A stretch of DNA of 64,000 nt from Desulfobacterales bacterium (GTDB lineage: Bacteria > Desulfobacterota > Desulfobacteria > Desulfobacterales > JAHEIW01): positions 1 through 64,000 of the forward strand of contig JASJAN010000005.1 in the NCBI GenBank assembly GCA_030066985.1, given 5' to 3'. This document shows, one piece after another, positions 1 to 8,016 of this stretch. Below the pieces are notes generated by a model. It did not search any database. It had not been told where the DNA came from and worked only from the letters and a program-made list of their open reading frames with translations. The first letter of the stretch is position 1. Each line of letters starts with the position of its first letter. The position numbers and the translations under genes are program-made.

Positions 1-803
1 GGGCCGAGGAACCATCCGCGCGGCACTCCCACCGCAAGCTGAACATGCAAGTCGCTTAGCGCTATTCGCAACTCCTGAAAAAAACAGGTCAGGTATTCTC
101 CTAAGAGGTCGCGCCATCGTTGTAAATCAAAATCTTCTGTTCGAATGTCGCTCCCATAGCGTCTTAAAAATTCGCTCTGAATGGGGTCATTAAACCCGTA
201 TTGATCCGCATGTTCTGCAGGCCTGGATTGTGAGCGCAGGCAGACGAACAATCCATCAAATTCCCCTTTTTGCAGAAGTCGAAGGTATCGCCGAATCATA
301 TGTTTGCGAACTTCAGCGTACGCCAAACATAACACTCCCCATTGCTTCTGATGCAATGAGCGATCAACCACCGTATATTGGGGATTCTTCCTGCTAAAAT
401 CGCTTTGCCAGCTCACATGTTGACAATGCATCCGATTGTGATAGCTAACCTCCCTTGTTTTTTTAGGTAGAAGTGGCCAGCCTTCATCAAACAAGGATAC
501 ATATAAGTACACCTGCATGCCATGCTGGTGGGCGATTTCCGGTACGACCTTGAAATCATCCCAATCGACTTGCGATTTGGCAGCCGTATAAAAATGTTTG
601 TAGCCCCGGCCCTGGTAAAATCGGCCATTTATTCGATCCCGAGTGCAGCGCCAGTGGATAATGTCAACATTTAACGCCTTTTGCCAGCATTTCATCCGCC
701 GGGTTAGTGCTTCTACGGTTCTTAGCCGGCCATCGCCTTCTCCGAAAATTAGATGATCGCCCCATGAAACGCTGACGATATTGCGACGTTCAGCCGTTCG
801 CAT
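1..803 (-). CDS. Glycosidase-like (TIM-barrel-type) protein, C-terminus cut by window edge
   Basis: An open frame runs leftward from ATG at 803 to the window edge without a stop, so only the first 267 residues are visible. It begins MRTAERRNIVSVSWG. Visible stretches such as HGMQVYLYVSLFDEGWP and FDGLFVCLRSQ look like beta-strand/loop units of family-10-like or GHL10-type glycosidases, in which a strand is followed by a description of the actor's path. No catalytic residue can be assigned. It is the last gene on the minus strand of the lipid/envelope cluster but is separated from the HAD gene by 187 bp containing a palindrome, so co-transcription is uncertain. A role in glycan turnover is a guess; a non-enzymatic barrel protein is also possible. 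Confidence 0.55.
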   Translation of the reverse strand, partial: MRTAERRNIVSVSWGDHLIFGEGDGRLRTVEALTRRMKCWQKALNVDIIHWRCTRDRINGRFYQGRGYKHFYTAAKSQVDWDDFKVVPEIAHQHGMQVYLYVSLFDEGWPLLPKKTREVSYHNRMHCQHVSWQSDFSRKNPQYTVVDRSLHQKQWGVLCLAYAEVRKHMIRRYLRLLQKGEFDGLFVCLRSQSRPAEHADQYGFNDPIQSEFLRRYGSDIRTEDFDLQRWRDLLGEYLTCFFQELRIALSDLHVQLAVGVPRGWFLG

Positions 804-853
804 GCAAATCCTTTAACATAGAGAAACGAAACACTCTTCAAGAAAAGAATTCA

Positions 854-927
854 TCACGAAAGCACGAAAGTAAGGAAACACGAAACAAAAAATGTTTTCG
901 TGCTTTAAGTGTTTCGTGTTTTCGTGA
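854..927. repeat. Imperfect palindrome built from CACGAAA words
   Basis: The left arm (from 854, TCACGAAAGCACGAAAG) and the right arm (ending at 927, TTTCGTGTTTTCGTGA) are near-complementary over about 33 bp with a short A/T loop. Each arm consists of degenerate copies of the 7-mer CACGAAA. It sits between two minus-strand genes and lacks a clean T-run, so it is better called an intergenic palindromic repeat than a terminator. Confidence 0.7.
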
Positions 928-990
928 GTCATATTTGAATTCTCATCATTTAAATTATAAACGATTATTTAGGATCTAATTTCTAATTCT

Positions 991-1503
991 TCATTTGGCC
1001 AGCACTTGTTCAAATAGATCGCAAATCTCACGCACGGCGCCATGCCCGCCTAAATTTTTGGTCTGATAGTGTGCCATCGAGACCACATCCGCATGCGCAT
1101 CTTTGACAACAATAGGCAGCCCCACATGTTTCAAGCACACTTGGTCATTAACATCATTGCCGACAAATGCGATCTCTTCCAATGAGATGCCGAGTTCGTG
1201 GGCAACGCTTTTTAGTTTCTGAAGTTTATCCTCACAATTTTGGTAACAGCGGATTTTCAGTTTCTGCGCCCGGGCCGACACCACCGGGTTGGCTTCGGTT
1301 GAAATAATAACCGTTTCGATACCCATTTTTTTTAATTTCTGCAAACCAATCCCATCACTGCGATTGCAGCGCACCGCCTCCGTGCCATCCTGCAAAACAT
1401 ATACCATGTTGTCGGTAAAGACGCCGTCAAAATCAAGTGCCACTAACCGAATCTGACGTATCGCTTCCTGTAAAACAGGATCAATGTCTTTATAATCAGT
1501 CAT
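991..1503 (-). CDS. KdsC-like HAD phosphatase (3-deoxy-octulosonate-8-phosphate phosphatase family)
   Basis: This is a cap-less HAD hydrolase of about 170 residues. The nucleophile motif is LDFDGVFTDN (Asp24 and Asp26 from the ATG used), followed by a motif II serine/threonine in VIISTE, a lysine in CEDKLQKLK and the metal-binding GNDVNDQ. The family contains KdsC, which makes Kdo, and the HAD domains attached to sialic-acid-type cytidylyltransferases; DFDGVFTDN resembles the latter more than the usual DVDGVLTDG of KdsC. I chose ATG 1503 because it gives the normal family length. A TTG at 1545, 3 nt after the preceding ABC gene, would add 14 residues but has no ribosome-binding site. It is the last visible gene downstream of the two ABC exporters and is probably co-transcribed with them. 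The true substrate (Kdo-8-P, a nonulosonate phosphate or a lipid head-group phosphate) is not shown by the sequence. Confidence 0.8.
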   Translation of the reverse strand: MTDYKDIDPVLQEAIRQIRLVALDFDGVFTDNMVYVLQDGTEAVRCNRSDGIGLQKLKKMGIETVIISTEANPVVSARAQKLKIRCYQNCEDKLQKLKSVAHELGISLEEIAFVGNDVNDQVCLKHVGLPIVVKDAHADVVSMAHYQTKNLGGHGAVREICDLFEQVLAK

Positions 1504-1548
1504 TTTTACAAACCGTTTACGATCGCCACCGTTTTGCAGGTCCAAGCA

Positions 1549-3312
1549 CTAAACGATGGCCGTGGTGCCATCCAATTCTTGAATGTCGGTCGTCAACAAA
1601 TCCGGTACCAACGCTGCTTTTCCGTCGATCAGGCGATACGCCCGTTCAGCTACGCCCAATATAGCCGGTTGGTGGGAAATGGCTAAGATGGTCAGTTGCC
1701 CTTTAAGCTTACGCAATGTTTCACAGATAATGGTTTCATTTTCCGGGTCAAGGGCGGTTGTCGCTTCATCTAGAATCAGCAACTTGGGTTTATGTACAAG
1801 TGCCCGGGCAATTGCAATGCGTTGCCGTTGCCCGCCTGATAGCTTGTGGCCGCGCTCACCAACTTGTGTAGCTATGCCTTTTGGAAGTTCTTGAACGAAA
1901 TCCCAAGCCCCGGCAGCTTGCAAAGCGACTTTGGCATCTTGAAATTTGAATTCTTGTTCACCCAGCGTGACATTAACGAACACACTATCATGCAGCAACA
2001 GAGTTTCCTGGGGTACGTAACCGATCATCTTGCGCCAGTTTCTTAGATTGATTTCAGATAGAGGGATACCATCAATTAATATTTGGCCCTCTTGTGGCTG
2101 CAGCAATCCAGTTATCAGATCAACGACTGTTGTCTTACCGGCTCCAGAGGGTCCCACAATCGCTGTGAAGGAATTTGCTGGAATATCGAACTCGGCCTCT
2201 GCGAGTATCCAGCGTTCTGTGTAGGCGAAGTGAACTTGCTCCAGGCGAATAGAATGATTCAGAGAGGGTCGTCGTTTACCGGAGGTCGTTTCTTTCTCTG
2301 CTAAAGCACTTTTGAGTTTAGTCTCATAAGACCAATAGGCCGCTTCGGAGGCAACCACCTGCTGATACAGACTTTGGACCTTCTGAATTCTTTTCATCAA
2401 CTTGGAAAACATATAAACTAAAACCAAAACGCTTGCTAAAGGCATTTTCCAGACAACTAGAACTGCATAAAGACCTACAGCCGTCAATGCCACCGTTGAA
2501 GGTTCTTGAAAGGCCGACAGCGCAACCTTGTTCAATACCTGCTTTTTGATGGTCCTTTTTAACTTTTCGGTTTTCTTTTCCAATGCAGCACGGGCCAGAT
2601 GCTCGCGGGCCATGGTTTTCAGTGGTTTGATCATGATCAAGCTATCGGCCAAGTATTTCATTAATGATTGAGATATAGCGACCATACGCTGGCCTGCACG
2701 TTTTGACCTCCCAATGAAAGGTCGCACAATCAACGAGATTAAGATGCCCGCTATTATAGCCACCACAGTTGCCTTCCATGAAACCAGAGATACAATTACT
2801 CCGTAAACCACCGCTTGCAGGGCCACCGCCATCATTGTAACGCCGTTTAGATAGGCTCTTGCAGCTGATGCAGTCTCGCCTCTAATAGAATGGAGAATAC
2901 TTCCGACCGGTTGGCGTATAAAAAATTCCCAGCGGGAGCCGAAAAGTGCTTGGAGCAATTCTAAGCGCAAATCGGTGCCGACTTGTGCGACCATAAAACC
3001 AACCCGCCTGTTCATAATCAGAGTAAAAAGTGCTTTTAGGGTCATGCAAACGACAAATATAATGAGCAGAATGCCAATTGTCGGCGTGATGTCGATCGTT
3101 TCAAATATATTGTAAACAATTTGACTAAGCTTTGAGCCAGCGCCACTAGCAATTTCGCCGCCCGTACCCGCGTTCACATCAGCAGCAATACTGAGCAACG
3201 GCAACAACATCGAAATGCCGACGCCTTCACTTAAACCGGCAAGAATTATGGCACCCAGTGTGATGGCACTTTGTATGGGATAGGCACGTAAAAATATGAT
3301 TAATAAACGCAT
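1549..3312 (-). CDS. ABC exporter, fused transmembrane and ATPase domains (MsbA/lipid-exporter type), copy 1
   Basis: A 587-residue half-transporter. The N-terminal half (about 1-310) has roughly six hydrophobic segments. The ATPase half has Walker A GPSGAGKTT (387-395), the signature LSGGQRQRIAIARAL, Walker B LLILDEATTALD and the switch histidine in ILAISHQ, so it should be catalytically competent. Such proteins dimerise in the inner membrane and export lipids, glycans or peptides. It lies 117 bp downstream of a clearly related second copy (594 aa): both begin with a short basic stretch and a G(V/I)G(I/L)S motif followed by LLPLLS. The pair could form a heterodimer or two homodimers. The position immediately downstream of serine palmitoyltransferase suggests export or flipping of the sphingolipid product. 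The ATG at 3312 is preceded by an AGGAA element. Confidence 0.88.
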   Translation of the reverse strand: MRLLIIFLRAYPIQSAITLGAIILAGLSEGVGISMLLPLLSIAADVNAGTGGEIASGAGSKLSQIVYNIFETIDITPTIGILLIIFVVCMTLKALFTLIMNRRVGFMVAQVGTDLRLELLQALFGSRWEFFIRQPVGSILHSIRGETASAARAYLNGVTMMAVALQAVVYGVIVSLVSWKATVVAIIAGILISLIVRPFIGRSKRAGQRMVAISQSLMKYLADSLIMIKPLKTMAREHLARAALEKKTEKLKRTIKKQVLNKVALSAFQEPSTVALTAVGLYAVLVVWKMPLASVLVLVYMFSKLMKRIQKVQSLYQQVVASEAAYWSYETKLKSALAEKETTSGKRRPSLNHSIRLEQVHFAYTERWILAEAEFDIPANSFTAIVGPSGAGKTTVVDLITGLLQPQEGQILIDGIPLSEINLRNWRKMIGYVPQETLLLHDSVFVNVTLGEQEFKFQDAKVALQAAGAWDFVQELPKGIATQVGERGHKLSGGQRQRIAIARALVHKPKLLILDEATTALDPENETIICETLRKLKGQLTILAISHQPAILGVAERAYRLIDGKAALVPDLLTTDIQELDGTTAIV

Positions 3313-3429
3313 TCAAAAAGGTTCCTATTTGCTGTATCTGGGATTATCTCGCAATTTCGCCTGTTGTCTTAACCGTCAGCTTTCCGCCATCACCAGAACA
3401 ATAATCGACAGACATGATGTTTAATACCG

Positions 3430-5214
3430 CTAATTGGGGTTATCGGCCGCTTTCAATTTTTGGTCCGTGCCCGACGCATTCTCCGCTAAATTCAGATTCG
3501 ATGATGAATCCTCTTTGATAACCGGCACAGCTGAGCCATTTTGCATCTGATAAGCACGATCAGACACCTCTAATACTGCTGGCTGGTGTGAAATCGCCAG
3601 GATCGTTAAGCGGCCACGCAGCTCGCGCAGGGTATTGCAGATGGCCATCTCGTTTTCCGGATCCAAGGCGGTCGTAGCTTCGTCCAGAATCAACAATTTG
3701 GGTTGGTGAACCAGAGCCCGGGCAATGGCGATGCGCTGTCGCTGTCCCCCGGATATCTTACCGCCGCGTTCGCCGACAGTGCTGTTTATTCCTTGTGGCA
3801 TTTTTTGTACGAAATCCCAAGCACCAGCAGCTTGCAGGGCCTGGATGGCATCTTCTGTCGACAGTTCCGGATCACCCAGGGTGACGTTGTTCAGCACGCT
3901 ATCGTGCAGCAACCAGGTCTCTTGCGGAACGTAGCCGATCATGTGTCGCCATTTTCGCACATCGATCTGATCCAGCGGAAGATCATCAATCAAGATTTCA
4001 CCCTGCTGGGGTCTCATCAGGCCAATGACGAGATCCGCAACTGTGGTTTTGCCCGAGCCCGATGGGCCCACAATGGCCGTCATCAATCCGGCCGGAAAAT
4101 CGAATGACGCATTTCGCAACACCTGTCTACTTTCATAGGCAAACGAAATCTGACTTAGCTGAATCCCTTTATCCAAAACAGGCAATTGCGTGCCGAATTC
4201 AACTTCCCGATCTGCCAAAGCCTCATTGATCTTATTTCTCAATGATGAGTAGGCACTCTCGTAGGTGACCATTTTCTGGTATTCATCCTGCACTTTACCC
4301 AGCTGCATCAGAATGCGGGCAATCAAAAAGATAAACACCATCAGGGTTGTCACCGGCAGCTTCAGGTATTTAAAGGTAAAATAAAAGCCCAGCAGCAGGA
4401 AAATAAATCGCAACGGCTCGGAAAAAGCGCGCAAATATTCCTTGCTGAGAACTTGCTTGCGAAATGTTTTGTTGAGTTTGTTGGTTTCTTTGGCCAGCAC
4501 CAATTCAGCCAATTTTTCAAGTGCCATGGCTTTCAGCGGCTTTATGGATTGCAAACTGTCAACCAGTTGCCCCACCAATGATTTCATGACCTTGGTCTGG
4601 CGCTTGCCGGCCCGTTGCGCCTTTTTGATCAAACGCTTCAACACAAAAAAAATAAAAAAGCCGCCTGCCAAAGCGGCTAAGGTTGCCTGCCAGGAAACCA
4701 AAAAAGACACAATGGACAGGATGATCACCTGAATTAAGAAGATGATCATGGAGGCACCGCTCAGATACGCTTTGCTGGTTCGGCTGCTTTCGGTTGTCAT
4801 GGCATTGGCCAGTGCACCAACGGGTTGTCGCAGATGAAACGCCCAGCTTGAGGCCAGCAAAGCCCGCAGCAATTCCAAACGATAGTCGGTTGCCACCTGA
4901 GCAACGGTGTAGCCCACCTGTTTTTTGGCCAGTAAGATAAGGAAACATTTGATCAAAATCGCAAAAAAAATGACCAGCATAAGAACTTCTAATGTCGGCG
5001 GAAGACCCAACTCCTCAAGGCCCTGTCTGACAATGCGTTCGGCCGCTGGACTCGTGCCGTCACCACCGCCGGCCTCGCTGCCAACAGCCGTACTCAGCAG
5101 GGGCAACATGGCAGATAAACCGATTCCTTCCGCCACGGCAGCCACCAGCATGGCAAACAGCATCAAAATGCTTTTTATCGGATAGCGTCGAAATAAGGAG
5201 ACAAGTATATGCAT
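3430..5214 (-). CDS. ABC exporter, fused transmembrane and ATPase domains, copy 2
   Basis: A 594-residue paralogue of the neighbouring exporter with the same layout: hydrophobic N-terminal half, then Walker A GPSGSGKTT, signature ISGGQRQRIAIARAL, Walker B LLILDEATTALD and ILAISHQ. All catalytic motifs are intact, unlike many heterodimeric exporters in which one partner has a degenerate site. It starts 52 bp after the serine palmitoyltransferase-like gene on the same strand, so it is very likely in its operon. The C-terminal tail (about 30 residues after the ATPase, rich in S, N and D) is longer than in copy 1. Its substrate is inferred from context to be ceramide or a modified sphingolipid; a polysaccharide or peptide cannot be excluded. 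Confidence 0.88.
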   Translation of the reverse strand: MHILVSLFRRYPIKSILMLFAMLVAAVAEGIGLSAMLPLLSTAVGSEAGGGDGTSPAAERIVRQGLEELGLPPTLEVLMLVIFFAILIKCFLILLAKKQVGYTVAQVATDYRLELLRALLASSWAFHLRQPVGALANAMTTESSRTSKAYLSGASMIIFLIQVIILSIVSFLVSWQATLAALAGGFFIFFVLKRLIKKAQRAGKRQTKVMKSLVGQLVDSLQSIKPLKAMALEKLAELVLAKETNKLNKTFRKQVLSKEYLRAFSEPLRFIFLLLGFYFTFKYLKLPVTTLMVFIFLIARILMQLGKVQDEYQKMVTYESAYSSLRNKINEALADREVEFGTQLPVLDKGIQLSQISFAYESRQVLRNASFDFPAGLMTAIVGPSGSGKTTVADLVIGLMRPQQGEILIDDLPLDQIDVRKWRHMIGYVPQETWLLHDSVLNNVTLGDPELSTEDAIQALQAAGAWDFVQKMPQGINSTVGERGGKISGGQRQRIAIARALVHQPKLLILDEATTALDPENEMAICNTLRELRGRLTILAISHQPAVLEVSDRAYQMQNGSAVPVIKEDSSSNLNLAENASGTDQKLKAADNPN

Positions 5215-5266
5215 CAGCGTTTCACATCATGCCCTTTATGATCGGGCGTTTTTAAAAACCCGCGTT

Positions 5267-6463
5267 TTAAACGGTTTCGCCCTCCAAAACAACTTCTTTG
5301 AGCACTGCAAACGCAGCACCAATTTGATCAATCTGCTCTGTACTGTGGCCGGCGCTGACACTGCAGCGCAGCAAACAGCCCCCATCCGGCGTAGCCGGAG
5401 GTGTCACCAGATTGACATATACACCGTTTTCTAAAAGGCCCTTCCACAGGGCGACGGCCTGTTCGACATTGGCAACCCGCACGGCAACGACCGGGCTGAT
5501 TTGCGGGCCAAGCTGAAATCCAAGCCCTTGCAGCTTTTGGTATAAACGTTGGGCATTACCCCACAATCTTTCGCGCAATTCGGGTCGTGCTCTTAATACC
5601 TTCAACGCTTCGCGGGTTGAGGCGATGGTTGAAGGCGATGAGGAAGCGGTGAAAATGTAAGGCCGTGCCGCCAGGGGAACCAAATTCATCGCTGCCTGGT
5701 TGCTAACGCAAAATCCACCGATGGCCCCCAGGCTCTTGCTGAAAGTGCCGACAATAAAATCAACGTTTTGCTCTACACCAGCCTCTTCGGCCAACCCGCG
5801 GCCGTTTGAACCCAAGACCCCCAGCGAATGTGCTTCATCAACCAGCAGACAGGCACCGTATTGTTCTTTGACCCCCACAATTTCGGCCAACGGAGCGCGA
5901 TCGCCCATCATACTGTAGATGCCCTCCACCACAATGAGTGTATTGGCTGTGCGTTCACCCAGCCGCTGAAGTCGTTTGGCCAGATTGTCTGGATCATTGT
6001 GCCGAAATCGGATAATTTCAGCGCCGCTCAGACGGCAGCCATCATAAATGCTGGCGTGGCTGTCGGCATCAATTAATAGGACATCACCCGGACCGGTGAG
6101 CGCTGATAACATGGCCAAATTCGCAATGTAGCCGGTCGAAAAGACCATACCGTATTTGCAGCCGAAAAAATCGACCAGCTCTTGCTCCAATTTTACGTGC
6201 TCTGAATAGCTGCCATTGGCCATTCTGGAGCCAGTCGTTCCGGTGCCTTGTTCTTTGACGGCCTTAGAAGCGGCCTCGATACAATCCGCATCAAATGTCA
6301 GACCCAGGTAATTGTTGGTTCCGGCAAGGATCACAGTACGGCCGTTAATAATCGCCTCTGTGGATGAGACCACTTTTTCCATGATCACGTTTGATCGTAT
6401 CCCTTTTTCAACCAATGACCGTCGCGCCGCCGCTATCTGCTCAAATTTATCAAAAAGGCTCAT
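5267..6463 (-). CDS. spt: Serine palmitoyltransferase-type alpha-oxoamine synthase
   Basis: A 398-residue PLP enzyme of the AONS/KBL/SPT family, which condenses an acyl thioester with an amino acid and releases CO2. Visible hallmarks are the fold-type-I core, a cofactor-stacking histidine in DADSHASIYDG (His136), the Asp/His pair in LLVDEAHSLG (Asp209, His212) and the Schiff-base lysine in GTFSKSLGAIGGF (Lys243). TFSKSLG followed by GGFC is characteristic of bacterial serine palmitoyltransferases. The adjacent acyl carrier protein, CerR-like reductase and acyl activating enzyme are the known partners of bacterial SPT, whereas no biotin-synthesis or threonine-degradation gene adjoins it. The expected product is 3-ketosphinganine from serine and an acyl-ACP. 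The start is ATG 6463, preceded by AAGGAAG at good spacing. 8-amino-7-oxononanoate synthase is the main alternative, disfavoured by context. Confidence 0.86.
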   Translation of the reverse strand: MSLFDKFEQIAAARRSLVEKGIRSNVIMEKVVSSTEAIINGRTVILAGTNNYLGLTFDADCIEAASKAVKEQGTGTTGSRMANGSYSEHVKLEQELVDFFGCKYGMVFSTGYIANLAMLSALTGPGDVLLIDADSHASIYDGCRLSGAEIIRFRHNDPDNLAKRLQRLGERTANTLIVVEGIYSMMGDRAPLAEIVGVKEQYGACLLVDEAHSLGVLGSNGRGLAEEAGVEQNVDFIVGTFSKSLGAIGGFCVSNQAAMNLVPLAARPYIFTASSSPSTIASTREALKVLRARPELRERLWGNAQRLYQKLQGLGFQLGPQISPVVAVRVANVEQAVALWKGLLENGVYVNLVTPPATPDGGCLLRCSVSAGHSTEQIDQIGAAFAVLKEVVLEGETV

Positions 6464-6493
6464 TCTCTAACTTCCTTCGTGTTTGGTATTTGG

Positions 6494-6542
6494 TATTTAG
6501 TGTTTAGTGTTGGGGGTTCGGTCTTTTACTAAACACTAAATA
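6494..6542. repeat. Short palindrome between ACP and SPT genes
   Basis: TATTTAGTGTTTAGT (6494-6508) is repeated in inverted orientation as ACTAAACACTAAATA (6528-6542), a perfect 15-bp match with a 19-nt loop. The arms are made of TTTAGTG words. It could attenuate transcription between the two genes, but there is no T-run. Confidence 0.75.
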
Positions 6543-6546
6543 CTCC

Positions 6547-6792
6547 CTATGGACTCACTAATTTTTGAAGTTGCATGACAAAATCTTTAATTGTTTGTAC
6601 ATCGGGAAGAATATTCAAGGGTATGGATATATCATACTCATCCTCAACCTGTTCCACCAATTTCATAACTTTGAGCGAATCAAAATTTAGATCAGCCACA
6701 AAATCTGAATCTTCCCGTAAAGCAGTTCCTTGTTCAACAAAGGGAACCAACAGTTCACAGACGCGCTTAAGTAAGCTTTCGTAGTCCTGCAT
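6547..6792 (-). CDS. Acyl carrier protein dedicated to sphingolipid synthesis (AcpR-like)
   Basis: A small acidic four-helix carrier protein of 81 residues. The phosphopantetheine attachment serine lies in NFDSLKVMKLVE, the classic DSL motif. I use ATG 6792 because a GAGA element lies 9 nt upstream and the length is normal; in-frame starts at 6801 (ATG) and 6846 (TTG) have no properly spaced ribosome-binding site. Bacterial sphingolipid loci carry a specialised ACP that is loaded by an acyl-ACP synthetase and feeds serine palmitoyltransferase. Here it lies directly between the CerR-like gene and the SPT gene on the same strand, which supports that role rather than general fatty-acid synthesis. 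Confidence 0.88.
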   Translation of the reverse strand: MQDYESLLKRVCELLVPFVEQGTALREDSDFVADLNFDSLKVMKLVEQVEDEYDISIPLNILPDVQTIKDFVMQLQKLVSP

Positions 6793-6830
6793 AGGCTTCA
6801 TCTCTTTGCGATCCGTTTTTAGTAAGGTTT

Positions 6831-6902
6831 CACGCAAAGACGCCAAGGCGCCAGGTGCAATTAGTTCTTAACACAAAATCTTTGCTTGGCGCGCTTTGCG
6901 TG
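6831..6902. repeat. Imperfect palindrome of CACGCAAAG/CGCCAAG words
   Basis: CACGCAAAGACGCCAAG from 6831 is matched in inverted orientation by CTTGGCGCGCTTTGCGTG ending at 6902, with a 36-nt interior. It fills the gap between the CerR-like and ACP genes. Its arms are built of CACGCAAAG and GCCAAG words, the same style as the other short intergenic palindromes in the window. Confidence 0.65.
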
Positions 6903-6926
6903 AGGATAACCGTATCATTACCTTTT

Positions 6927-7871
6927 CTAACAGGCATTCGTTTTGTTAAAACCGAGTGTTCTCTTGAGGCCGTCTGCAAGCGATACCCGAGGTGTCCAAC
7001 CGATTTCGCGCGTAATCGCTACATTCTCACACACCCAGTCGGGATGTGTGAGTTCCCGCAGCTTTGCCGGTGTCAACATGGGTTGATAACCCCATAACCG
7101 GGCAGCGATAAGATTCAGCGCTGCCACCAGCCGAACTCCTGCAACGGGCACGTGAACCCGTCGCACACGATTGACGCCTAAATGATGAAACGTTTCAATG
7201 ACATCCTGCCACGAGTAGCCATTGGGGTGCCCATCATGAAGTTCGAAGACCTGGTTTTTAGAATTGCAATGTCGCAACCAGTGTTGAATGGCATCGGCCA
7301 GGTCGTCAACATACAGCATTGAAAACCGGGTGTCACCGGTCCCTAGGATGAACGCAAAACCGCGTGCCATCCACTGCATCAACGGAAGCATCTCGCGATC
7401 TTCAGGGCCATATACGGCCGGAGGTCTGAGGACCGACCAGGGGATCTGTCCACTGTGAGTGGCCAAAACAACCTCGCCCTGCCGCTTGCTGGAAGCATAA
7501 AGTGAAAGATCGGGTTCCCGGGCTGCCAGAGACGATATCAATAAAAAACGCGGCACCGGGTGCTGTTCACTGACTGCCTGCACCAACCGAGCCACGCCAT
7601 CAACATTCATACGATCAAAATGGGCCTGAGTCGCACCACGAACAGCGCCGGCACAATGAACCACAGCATTCGCGCCGTTCACCAGACGTTTCAAGCTATT
7701 AAGGTCTTCGAGCGCACCTTCGACCCAATGAATATTTAAATCTAATAGACGGCTTCGATCCGATGTGCTACGGGTCAGCGCCTGGACTTTGCATCCATCC
7801 GCTATAAGCCGCCGGGCTACGCTGCTGCCAATAAAACCCGTTGCCCCCGTTAAGGCGATTGTGTTTTTCAT
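6927..7871 (-). CDS. NAD-dependent epimerase/dehydratase family reductase (CerR-like)
   Basis: A 314-residue extended short-chain dehydrogenase. The Rossmann glycine motif GATGFIG lies at the N-terminus, a serine pair lies in LLISSLAA, and the catalytic Tyr/Lys lie in LYASSKRQGE. The C-terminal half is the variable substrate domain. In characterised bacterial sphingolipid clusters a member of this family (CerR) reduces the 3-keto group during ceramide formation. I assign that role here by context, because the gene lies between the acyl activating enzyme and the ACP/SPT pair on the same strand. By sequence alone it could be a sugar-nucleotide epimerase. The start is ATG 7871; no strong Shine-Dalgarno sequence is visible. 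Confidence 0.78.
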   Translation of the reverse strand: MKNTIALTGATGFIGSSVARRLIADGCKVQALTRSTSDRSRLLDLNIHWVEGALEDLNSLKRLVNGANAVVHCAGAVRGATQAHFDRMNVDGVARLVQAVSEQHPVPRFLLISSLAAREPDLSLYASSKRQGEVVLATHSGQIPWSVLRPPAVYGPEDREMLPLMQWMARGFAFILGTGDTRFSMLYVDDLADAIQHWLRHCNSKNQVFELHDGHPNGYSWQDVIETFHHLGVNRVRRVHVPVAGVRLVAALNLIAARLWGYQPMLTPAKLRELTHPDWVCENVAITREIGWTPRVSLADGLKRTLGFNKTNAC

Positions 7872-8016
7872 GAAGTTGCTGCGGATACCTTTTTTAACCA
7901 GGGGAATGTCAGCTGATGGCCGTCTCGCCCAATTTAACGCTATTGGCTACCCGGTTGGTTTCCGCTGCCACCTATCTATTTAGAAAATTAAAAGGGAATC
8001 GACTGGCATAAAACAA

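Noticed and set aside
1-803. 71-residue frame at 413-628 as a separate small gene
   Set aside because: The longer frame 1-803 on the same strand is open across the whole region and gives a more protein-like sequence.
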